Shown: piece after piece, positions 57,718-64,000 of the stretch
How positions within the stretch are numbered: the first letter of the stretch is position 1
Layout of the letters: each line of letters begins with the position of its first letter
Assembly: GCF_014905115.1 (NCBI RefSeq)
Contig: NZ_CP041235.1
Span: forward strand, 1,488,001 to 1,552,000
Direction of reading: 5' to 3'
Length of the DNA: 64,000 nucleotides
Source of the DNA: Sulfurimonas sediminis
GTDB lineage: Bacteria; Campylobacterota; Campylobacteria; Campylobacterales; Sulfurimonadaceae
The notes under the pieces: generated by a model
Told to the model about the DNA's origin: nothing
The model's input: only the letters and a program-made list of their open reading frames with translations
Databases searched by the model: none
Program-made: the position numbers and the translations under genes

Positions 57718-57898
57718 AGAAAAATTTGAAAAAAAACTCCAAAATGCCAAAGAAATTTTGGAAACACTTATGAGCCCGGAGATTACACTTGAAGAGAGTG
57801 TAAAAGCCTATGAAAAAGGCATGAAAGAGTTGGCCGAAGCACAAAAAATGCTCGAAGAAGCTCAAATCAAAATTCAAAATTTAAAAACTACGCAATGA
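57710..57898 (+). CDS. xseB: Exodeoxyribonuclease VII small subunit
   Basis: 62 residues from the ATG at 57710 (MAKEKFEKKLQNAKEI). Two helices with ITLEESVKAYEKGMKELAEAQKML, the XseB signature. It binds XseA, which is not in the window. It overlaps metX at its start and the nitrilase-like gene at its end. Confidence 0.88.
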   Translation: MAKEKFEKKLQNAKEILETLMSPEITLEESVKAYEKGMKELAEAQKMLEEAQIKIQNLKTTQ

Positions 57899-58710
57899 GA
57901 GCGGCAGTTTTACAGCTCAATGCACAGGGAATGAGCTCTACAAAACTTTATAACTATATTCGGGTAGCCAGTAAAAAAGGCGTCAAAGTCCTGCTCCTTG
58001 GTGAATACGTTCTCAATCCTTTTTTCAAAGAACTCGAACAGATGTCTGTCTCTATGATAAAAGAGCAGGCACTCCATCAGATTAAAATCCTAAAAGAACT
58101 CTCTTTAACATACAGTATAACAATAATCGCGCCCTTGGTTATTGTCAAAAAAGATAAAATTTACAAATGCATTGCAAAGTTTTCTCCAACATCTGCCTCT
58201 TACTACAATCAGCAAATCCTTATTAACTATGCCCACTGGAATGAAGAGAAATTCTTTGCAAATGAGCTTGCACCACTGCTCTCCCCTATGGTTTTTAAAA
58301 TTGACGGCTTCAAATTTGCGGTAATGAATGGATTTGAACTTCATTTTGATGATTTTTTTGCTAAACTTAGAAATAAAAATATAGACTGTTTGCTCGTACC
58401 GAGTGTTTCAACTTTTGAGTCTTATGAGAGATGGAAAGCATTAATACTCACAAGAGCATTTACACACAATATGTATATACTCAGAGCCAACAGAATCGGT
58501 GAGTATCAGGACAAAGAGTTTGTATGGAAATTTTACGGTGATTCTATCTTGGCATCCCCGAATGCAGAAATTTTAAACCATTTGGGAAATACTGAAGAGT
58601 TAATGATAGTTGATATGAGTCATACAGATGTAGTACGCGCTCGTCGCACATGGGGATTTAAAGAAGCTGTCAGCAAGAGAGCATTAAAACTTACAAAAAA
58701 GGATTTATAA
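57895..58710 (+). CDS. Nitrilase-superfamily protein lacking catalytic Lys and Cys
   Basis: 271 residues, carbon-nitrogen hydrolase fold. The first catalytic residue Glu is in LLLGEYVLNP. The usual Lys position (YxK) reads YNQQIL, and the usual CysxD motif reads VMNGFELHFDDF. So two of the three Glu-Lys-Cys residues seem replaced by Gln and Asn. It may be a non-enzymatic or altered member. No signal. It overlaps xseB by four bases, and its stop shares a base with the ThiF-like ATG. Confidence 0.8.
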   Translation: MRAAVLQLNAQGMSSTKLYNYIRVASKKGVKVLLLGEYVLNPFFKELEQMSVSMIKEQALHQIKILKELSLTYSITIIAPLVIVKKDKIYKCIAKFSPTSASYYNQQILINYAHWNEEKFFANELAPLLSPMVFKIDGFKFAVMNGFELHFDDFFAKLRNKNIDCLLVPSVSTFESYERWKALILTRAFTHNMYILRANRIGEYQDKEFVWKFYGDSILASPNAEILNHLGNTEELMIVDMSHTDVVRARRTWGFKEAVSKRALKLTKKDL

Positions 58711-59384
58711 TGATGGAGTATTTTCACAGACAGGTGCAACTTTGGGGAGAAGAGACACAAAAAAATCTTCAGACAAAAAAAATAGCAATTGTTGGAGCAG
58801 GAGGGCTCGGTTCTTCTTTGAGCTTTGCATTGGGTTCTACAGGAATCGGAGAAATTCACATTATAGATTTTGATGATGTAAGTCTGCATAATATTCACAG
58901 ACAAATTGCTTTTAAACTAGGAGATGAAGGAAAGAACAAAGCAAAAATAAACGCTGAAATTATACAACAGCGATGTCCCTTCACAAAAGCTGTTGCCCAT
59001 GAGTGTAATTTTGAAGAGTGGAGCAAAAAGAACATTGCAGTGGATCTCATTTTAGATGCCACAGACAATCTTCCTACACGCGGAGATATTAACACTTATG
59101 CAAAAAAAGTCAATACACCCTGGATTTATGGAAGTGTAGAAGCATTTCACGGACAGGTTTGTTTTTTTGACAAATCATCTTTTAATGACGCTTTTAAAAT
59201 AGTACAAAAAACACCGGCAGGCATTGCAGCACCTATCGTTATGCACATAGCATCCCTGCAGGCAAACCTTGCTTTGAGATTCTTGGCAGGCTTACATGTA
59301 AAGAAAGATTTGCTTTATTATCTCTTTTTCAACGAAGAGGGAGAACTTGTTACTCAGAAGTTTGGATTGCCAACAGAGGATTGA
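58710..59384 (+). CDS. ThiF/MoeB/HesA family E1-like protein
   Basis: 224 residues. Adenylating Rossmann domain: IAIVGAGGLGSSLSF, IDFDDVSLHNIHRQIAF, and LDATDNLPTRGDINTYA. It lacks the CxxC zinc pairs seen in MoeB. It would activate a ubiquitin-like sulfur carrier C-terminus (ThiS or MoaD type), but no such gene is adjacent. TTACATGTAA at 59292 encodes Leu-His-Val. Confidence 0.87.
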   Translation: MMEYFHRQVQLWGEETQKNLQTKKIAIVGAGGLGSSLSFALGSTGIGEIHIIDFDDVSLHNIHRQIAFKLGDEGKNKAKINAEIIQQRCPFTKAVAHECNFEEWSKKNIAVDLILDATDNLPTRGDINTYAKKVNTPWIYGSVEAFHGQVCFFDKSSFNDAFKIVQKTPAGIAAPIVMHIASLQANLALRFLAGLHVKKDLLYYLFFNEEGELVTQKFGLPTED

Positions 59385-59422
59385 TCATAAACAACAAACG
59401 AACTGGTGTGTTTGCATGACTT

Positions 59423-59533
59423 ATTTATACTTTTGCTACCCAAAAAAGAAACAGTAGCGGAACAATCAGTATTCAAATCATAGATTGAAAAACCGAAAAT
59501 ATAAGGTAGTTGAGACTATAGCATGCCTTAAAT
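59423..59533 (+). pseudogene. Decayed 5' remnant of an IS1634-type transposase
   Basis: By eye the stretch reads KKRNSSGTISIQIID, then stop and frameshift, then KYKVVETIACLK. This matches the start of the transposase at 51521 (KKKNTSGSISIQIIKK and KSKVIESIGCSK) at both protein and DNA level. The rest of the gene is missing. No flanking long repeat is seen. It fills part of the 163-bp gap between the ThiF-like gene and higA. Confidence 0.75.
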
Positions 59534-59547
59534 CCATTAGTAGAATT

Positions 59548-59838
59548 TTATGCGGCTCTATGTATCTCTTTTAAATTTTCTTTTTGTTTTTGATATGTTT
59601 TGTACAAATCATAAGCATTTTGTAAATTTAACCAAAACTGTGGAGTTGTACCGAAATATTCAGAGAGTTTTAAAGCCATAAGTGGCGTTATACCTCTTTT
59701 TTCATTATAAAGTTCACTCAGTGTTTTTATGCCGACTTTCAAGTCTTTTGAGAGTTTTGCTTGCGTTAAATTCAAGGGGAGTGCAAACTCTTCTTTTAAT
59801 ATAATACCTGGATGTGTACTTGGTCTAATCTCTTTCAT
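59548..59838 (-). CDS. higA: HigA-type antitoxin
   Basis: 96 residues from the ATG at 59838 (MKEIRPSTHPGIILKEEF), with AAGGAT upstream; a longer frame to 59865 overlaps the toxin gene. HTH XRE domain: LNLTQAKLSKDLKVGIKTLSELYNEKRGIT, then ALKLSEYFGTTPQFWLNLQ, the HigA/VapI signature. It would bind and repress its own promoter and neutralise HigB. The toxin gene precedes it, the order typical of higBA. Confidence 0.9.
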   Translation of the reverse strand: MKEIRPSTHPGIILKEEFALPLNLTQAKLSKDLKVGIKTLSELYNEKRGITPLMALKLSEYFGTTPQFWLNLQNAYDLYKTYQKQKENLKEIHRAA

Positions 59839-59848
59839 ATAAAAATCC

Positions 59849-60133
59849 TTATTTATGATAATCATCTATATATACATCATAGGCATTAGAATTTTCAAAT
59901 TTAAAAATTAGTCTAAATTGGTTATTAATTCTAATACTGTAAAAACCTTTTAAATCACCCTGTAATTGTTCAAGATGATTAGATGGTGACACTTTCAAGT
60001 CTTCCAGTGCAAAAGCTGCATCTAACATATCTAATTTTCTTTTACCGATATTATTAACTACTTGAGAAAACTTTTTTTGGTATTTACCATTAAAAAGCTG
60101 TTTTGTGTATTTGCATTTAAAAGACTGAATCAT
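59849..60133 (-). CDS. higB: HigB-type toxin (RelE superfamily)
   Basis: 94 residues. Features of the HigB mRNA interferase: DMLDAAFALEDLKVSPSNHLEQLQGDLKGFYSIRINNQFRLIFKFENSNAYDVYIDDYH. The Arg and His residues expected for RNA cleavage are present near the C-terminus. It lies 10 bases upstream of higA. The ATTGT-rich, near-palindromic stretch just before its start (60134-60175) may be the operator. Confidence 0.88.
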   Translation of the reverse strand: MIQSFKCKYTKQLFNGKYQKKFSQVVNNIGKRKLDMLDAAFALEDLKVSPSNHLEQLQGDLKGFYSIRINNQFRLIFKFENSNAYDVYIDDYHK

Positions 60134-60175
60134 ATTGTTATATTATCGCAATATGATAATATTGTCAAACAATCG
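60134..60175 (-). promoter_or_regulatory. Possible higBA promoter/operator
   Basis: AT-rich stretch with two copies of ATATTATCGCAATATG-like sequence: CATATTGTTATATTATCG and CGCAATATGATAATATTG face each other. The inverted repeat ATATTGCGATAATAT is centred near 60147-60155. HigA dimers bind such repeats. No experimental support can be drawn from sequence. Confidence 0.35.
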
Positions 60176-60236
60176 AATATACCTTTACTTCTGTGTAATG
60201 AGAAAATTAAAGTAAGATTGATTCAAAAAATGTAAG

Positions 60237-60313
60237 TGGTGGGTTCTGAGTGACTCGAACACTCGACCGCTCGGTTATGAGCCGAGAGCTCTAACCAACT
60301 GAGCTAAGAACCC
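60237..60313 (-). tRNA. tRNA with CAU anticodon (Met, or Ile2)
   Basis: 77 nt including an encoded CCA. On the minus strand: acceptor GGGTTCT pairs with AGAACCC, D-stem GCTC/GAGC, anticodon stem CTCGG/CCGAG with loop CTCATAA, T-stem GAGTG/CACTC with TTCGAGT loop. All stems are perfect. The CAU anticodon could be elongator Met or, if the C is changed to lysidine, Ile2. Sequence alone does not settle this. It is not the initiator, because the 1-72 pair is G-C. Confidence 0.95.
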
Positions 60314-60377
60314 ACTTGTTGTTGGTAGGTCGGAATTATACAAGGAGCTTCCTTATATAATCCTTATTATAAGGCTG

Positions 60378-60815
60378 CTACTGCGTATTTATCATCCAAA
60401 TAGAAAATATATCCAAATATCTCCAAAATGAGTTCAAGGATGTTTCTGTCACGCCCTTTTCTTTTAGTTCTTCTAAAAGCGGTTTATAAAGCTCCAGCCA
60501 TGTTTGACGGGCTTTTGCATCAATTCGAAACGGTGCATGACGACCGACCATTTGCGGTGCCCCTCTGTTTGTATTAAAATACTTCGGTCCTCCGCATATT
60601 TGAATAAAAAAATCTGCCGAATTCACTTTTGCTTTTTCAAACTCTGCATCATCCTGAGGAAAAAGATGAGAAATATCACTCTGCTTTATTGCATCATAAT
60701 GTTTACTAATCAGTTCTCTGATGCCTTCTTCTCCTACTTCTAATAAAAATTCCGGTATTGGTTTTGTTACCGGTGGTCTTACACCAAACTGTGCCTGGCT
60801 TATTTCTAAATTCAT
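60378..60815 (-). CDS. Truncated haemoglobin, group II-like
   Basis: 145 residues. 2-on-2 globin: FFIQICGGPKYFNTNRGAPQMVGRHAPFRIDAKARQTWLE shows the GGP-x-Y, the proximal His in GRHAPF, and the conserved Trp of group II. It binds haem and probably handles O2, NO or peroxide. It lies two bases after the RND gene on the same strand, so both are likely co-transcribed. Confidence 0.9.
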   Translation of the reverse strand: MNLEISQAQFGVRPPVTKPIPEFLLEVGEEGIRELISKHYDAIKQSDISHLFPQDDAEFEKAKVNSADFFIQICGGPKYFNTNRGAPQMVGRHAPFRIDAKARQTWLELYKPLLEELKEKGVTETSLNSFWRYLDIFSIWMINTQ

Positions 60816-60817
60816 TT

Positions 60818-63800
60818 TTATCCTTTGTTTGTCTGAGGTGGTTTTATTTTATATACAACGGCATAAAGCAAAGGGACATACAACAGATTTAACACTGTTG
60901 CCCATGCGATACCATATCCCAAAGATATTGCCATCGGTTGGAGTATTTTTGCCTGGCCTGATGCAAAAAATATAAGCGTTAAAAGCCCCAGTACGGTTGT
61001 CAGCGATGTCAAAAGAATCGGTCTGAGTCGTGTTTGCGCTCTTTTCATCAGATCTTCTGTATTTTTGGCATTTTTTATAAAATCTACCATGATAAGTCCA
61101 TCATTAACGACAACGCCTGCAAGCCCTACTATACCTATGAGTCCCGGCATAGTCAGGTTTAGCCCCATTATCCAGTGTCCCACATAAACACCCAGAAGTA
61201 CAAGAGGAATTGTACTGATAACAATTAAAGATTTTCTTATAGAATCAAAGAGCCACACCAAAGTAATAAAAATTAAAAATATTGCTATAAGCGCCGACTG
61301 CATCATCTCTCTTTTGTTTTTGTTATTCTCTTTTTCTTCTCCTTTGATATCTACAACAATGCCCTCTTTTTTAAACTTTTGCAGTGTCGGTTGGAGTTTT
61401 TTCATAAGTTCGGATGATGTTATAATTTTTTTGTCTGTAGAAGCATAAACACTGCGTATTCTTTTGCCGTTTTCTTTTTTAAGCGTTACAAAGCTTTGGA
61501 TATACTCAAAATCACATATCTCTTTTAAGGCAACATATTTGTCTGACCCCGGAACCTGCAACTCTATTGTATGTATAGAACGTATCTCTTTATTTACATT
61601 GCTGTCAAGTCGTATACGCACCAACCCCTGGTCATTAAAAAGTTTTCCGTATTCCCCTTTCAGATAATATGCCCGCAGTTCATTTGAAATATCCTGTTCA
61701 GTAAAGCCCAGTTCCTGACCGTATCTGTTTACATGTAACTTTAGTTCTTTCTCACCGAGTGTTGCATCATCCGCTATATTGTAAACACCTTTAATACCTG
61801 CGAGTTCTTTTTCAAGAATTTTCAGGTAGGGTATAACACTTTGGGCGTTTTTTGTACTCAAACCAATTTCGACATCATGTGCTATCACCCCTGCACCAGG
61901 AACTTTTACAACAAGCTCTTCAAAAGCTGATTTTTGATTTTGCAGTACTTTTTTAATCTCTTTTGCTATCTCTTTTGCATCTTTTTTACGTGTTTGTACT
62001 CCAGGATTGTACTCTATAGAGAGATAAGGGCTGATGTATGTATCAAAAAAATTCTCAGGCGCTCGCTCGTGCAAATCTATAAATATATGAAACATGTTCT
62101 CACCAAGTTCTGCTCTGTTTTTGGCATCCATTTTAAAGCCGATAACAGAGGTTACAGAGGAGACATCTTCATTGTTTATGTTTTTAAGAATGATATTTTC
62201 CAGTTTTGTTACAATTTTTTCCGTATCTTTGAGTTCATTGTTGATATTTACCTTTCCATAGACATATATTTGTGTATTGTCAAAATCCGGAAAAAGCTGA
62301 AATTTTGCATTTTTAATCATTACAAATTCAAGTAAAACAATGCTCACAACAATAACACTCAAAGAGAGAAACTTTCTTCTAAAAAGAAAATGCAGGGCCC
62401 TGCTGTACCAGTCGTGCATTTTTTGCCAAAATCGTTTTGTAAAACTCCCTTCTTTGGAGATTTTCAAAAAATCATGTGCATGCAAGGGAAGAAAATAAAA
62501 AGCTTCAAAGAGTGAAGAGAGTAAAAGTACCGTTATCATGATAGGAATAATCTTAATAAACATTCCCATTTCACCTGTCATCAAAAGCATAGGTAAAAAT
62601 GCAAAAACTGTTGTAAGCGTTGCGGTGAGTACAGCAGGAAACATCTCTGCCGCACCTGTTATGACCGCTTCTTTTCTATCCATCCCCTCTTCAAGGTGTC
62701 TGTAGATGTTCTCGGCTACAACTATTGCCTCATCAACGAGCATTCCAAGCGCAATCAGTGCTCCCAGAAGAGAGAGCATATTAAGACTGTCTCCCAATAT
62801 CTCTGTTACGATAAGCCCTATCATAAAACTTACAGGAATACCGAGTGCGACAACAAAGGCTATGCCTCGGTTGATAAAAATCAGCATTGCCAGAAAAACA
62901 AGCATCAAACCAAACATTATATTTGAAAAGACGGTATTGAGGCGGTTTTTAATCCATACAGAAGTATCTGTATAGATATTATAATCCAAATCAGGATGTT
63001 TTGCTTCTTGTTTTTTTAAAAGTTCTCGTATCTCTTTTACCAAAGCAATGGCATTGCCGTTTTTGCTTTTTGTGACATTTATTGAAATATTTCGTACACC
63101 ATTATAATGGGAGAGTTCCACCTCATCACTCAACTTGAAAGAAACCTCTGCAATGTCGCCGATTTTGACTCTTTTTCCGCCAACATCAATGAGTGTATTT
63201 TCAACTGCTTCTTTTGTCTTTTCACCGTTATATGTAGAAATATAAAGATGATTTGCTTTTTGCTTGATGGTGCCTATGGGAAAAATCGAACTTATTTTGG
63301 AGAGTTGTGCGATAACCAATGTTGAGGAGAGTCCGTAGGCTCTTATTTTTTGCGGATTAAGCTGTATATCCAGCTCTTCATCGGCATCACCACGAATTGT
63401 AATGTCACTCAAATCCTTAAACTTGCTTAATTCAGATTTAAGTTCATCTGCATGTTTTAGCAGTGTTTCCTTGGAAACATCTCCAGAAAGTGCTATGAGT
63501 ACAAGGGGAAATGCATGTGTTTTGATTTTGGCAACAGGCTCATTCATATCTGCCGGCAAATCTTTTTTTACACTGCTCACTACATCTTTGACATCATTAA
63601 GCACTAAAATATTATCCGAACCGTTTTTAATGTCTGCACTGATACTGAACGAACCGTTTTTAATACTGCTTTTTATATCTTCAAGTGCATCAATATTCTG
63701 CAAATCATTTTCAATACTCTGCACAACCATTTTGTCCAAAATATCAGCCGATGTTCCTGCATAACCACCCTTTATGGTTATTTTATCCATATTCATCGGA

Positions 63801-63919
63801 GGGAAAATCTCTTTGGGTATATTGATATATGCAAAAATGGAGAGCATAAAAATAAAGAGTAATAGTATATGGTTTAAAAGTGGTTTTTCTATAGCAAATT
63901 CTATAAACTTACGAATCAC
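60818..63919 (-). CDS. RND family efflux transporter permease
   Basis: 1033 residues, GTG start with AAGGA upstream. Twelve membrane segments in the 1+5+1+5 layout of AcrB-type pumps, with two large periplasmic loops. GMLVDEAIVVAENIYRHLE has the Asp of the proton relay in TM4; VVNDGLIMVDFIKNA is the matching TM10 part. It likely exports lipophilic compounds or metals. An adaptor and an outer-membrane channel should lie to the right, beyond the window. TTACATGTAA at 61729 encodes Leu-His-Val. Confidence 0.92.
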   Translation of the reverse strand: MIRKFIEFAIEKPLLNHILLLFIFMLSIFAYINIPKEIFPPMNMDKITIKGGYAGTSADILDKMVVQSIENDLQNIDALEDIKSSIKNGSFSISADIKNGSDNILVLNDVKDVVSSVKKDLPADMNEPVAKIKTHAFPLVLIALSGDVSKETLLKHADELKSELSKFKDLSDITIRGDADEELDIQLNPQKIRAYGLSSTLVIAQLSKISSIFPIGTIKQKANHLYISTYNGEKTKEAVENTLIDVGGKRVKIGDIAEVSFKLSDEVELSHYNGVRNISINVTKSKNGNAIALVKEIRELLKKQEAKHPDLDYNIYTDTSVWIKNRLNTVFSNIMFGLMLVFLAMLIFINRGIAFVVALGIPVSFMIGLIVTEILGDSLNMLSLLGALIALGMLVDEAIVVAENIYRHLEEGMDRKEAVITGAAEMFPAVLTATLTTVFAFLPMLLMTGEMGMFIKIIPIMITVLLLSSLFEAFYFLPLHAHDFLKISKEGSFTKRFWQKMHDWYSRALHFLFRRKFLSLSVIVVSIVLLEFVMIKNAKFQLFPDFDNTQIYVYGKVNINNELKDTEKIVTKLENIILKNINNEDVSSVTSVIGFKMDAKNRAELGENMFHIFIDLHERAPENFFDTYISPYLSIEYNPGVQTRKKDAKEIAKEIKKVLQNQKSAFEELVVKVPGAGVIAHDVEIGLSTKNAQSVIPYLKILEKELAGIKGVYNIADDATLGEKELKLHVNRYGQELGFTEQDISNELRAYYLKGEYGKLFNDQGLVRIRLDSNVNKEIRSIHTIELQVPGSDKYVALKEICDFEYIQSFVTLKKENGKRIRSVYASTDKKIITSSELMKKLQPTLQKFKKEGIVVDIKGEEKENNKNKREMMQSALIAIFLIFITLVWLFDSIRKSLIVISTIPLVLLGVYVGHWIMGLNLTMPGLIGIVGLAGVVVNDGLIMVDFIKNAKNTEDLMKRAQTRLRPILLTSLTTVLGLLTLIFFASGQAKILQPMAISLGYGIAWATVLNLLYVPLLYAVVYKIKPPQTNKG

Positions 63920-63928
63920 TGCTGTTCC

Positions 63929-64000
63929 TTAAAAGAGAGTATCTAGTATTTGGTTTTTAAATTTTATCGACTCAACAGAGGCGCGGATGAGTTTGTTTTC
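63929..64000 (-). CDS. C-terminal end of the gene upstream of the RND permease (cut by window)
   Basis: An open frame enters from the right edge and stops at TAA (63929-63931), nine bases before the RND GTG. It reads ENKLIRASVESIKFKNQILD-TLF. The position suggests an adaptor or outer-membrane channel of the same pump, but 23 residues are too few to tell. Confidence 0.5.
   Translation of the reverse strand, partial: ENKLIRASVESIKFKNQILDTLF

Overview
This is a 64 kb stretch of an AT-rich chromosome (roughly 36-38% GC by eye) that looks like a Campylobacterota (Epsilonproteobacteria) genome of the Sulfurimonas kind. The evidence is the gene order hemC / DsbC-like / fxsA / proS / hemA / polyprenyl synthase / exported protein / DUF2018, the cmoB + hot-dog gene pair, the rplI-hslV-hslU-era run, the Pgp2/Pgp1 cell-shape peptidases, and a flaG gene behind a sigma-28 promoter. 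No rRNA genes, CRISPR arrays or prophage are visible. There is one tRNA with a CAU anticodon.

Layout. 1-7341 (minus): haem, isoprenoid and arginine housekeeping genes, starting inside hemC. 7470-12137: an HdeD-like membrane protein and an APC permease on plus, then lpxK, a sugar-aminotransferase-like gene and nadE on minus. 12286-22736: a NIT-PAS-HD-GYP sensor, an outer-membrane protein, a frameshifted DUF455 gene, a metallo-hydrolase, a frameshifted methyltransferase, hot-dog/cmoB, a CDF metal exporter, a PAS-GGDEF-EAL protein and truD. 22757-30231: a PHP protein, a divergent phospholipid-headgroup pair, ribF, tlyA, ligA and hemF. 30255-33400: a REP-like inverted repeat and a minus-strand operon of MFS and MATE transporters with two small orphan genes between them. 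33457-41617: sigma-28 promoter and flaG, then argG, a ferredoxin-thioredoxin-reductase/rhodanese fusion, rplI, hslVU, era and the cell-shape peptidases. 41681-51072: a nine-gene MSHA-type pilus assembly operon (mshI to mshG order) with no pilin genes in the window.

At 51400-53174 an apparently intact IS1634-type insertion sequence sits between two identical ~618-bp direct repeats. The repeats carry the 3' ends of mshG and of the convergent yigZ gene. The duplication therefore leaves one complete copy of each gene and one truncated copy of each. A decayed remnant of a related transposase lies at 59423-59533. After the IS come yigZ, yebC, metY/metX, xseB, a nitrilase-like protein without its usual catalytic residues, a ThiF-like E1 protein, a HigBA toxin-antitoxin pair, the tRNA, a truncated haemoglobin and an RND exporter that runs to the right edge.

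Two features stand out. First, the 10-bp palindrome TTACATGTAA occurs 17 times, about 0.2 being expected from base composition. Sixteen copies lie inside coding sequence, read as Leu-His-Val or as Thr-Cys-(Lys/Asn). This resembles a highly iterated palindrome or an uptake/marker sequence, and I know of no such element described for this phylum. Second, the 618-bp target duplication is an extreme example of the long duplications reported for the IS1634/IS1549 group. Several genes also suggest cyclic-di-GMP control of surface attachment: two candidate phosphodiesterases and an MshE-type ATPase.
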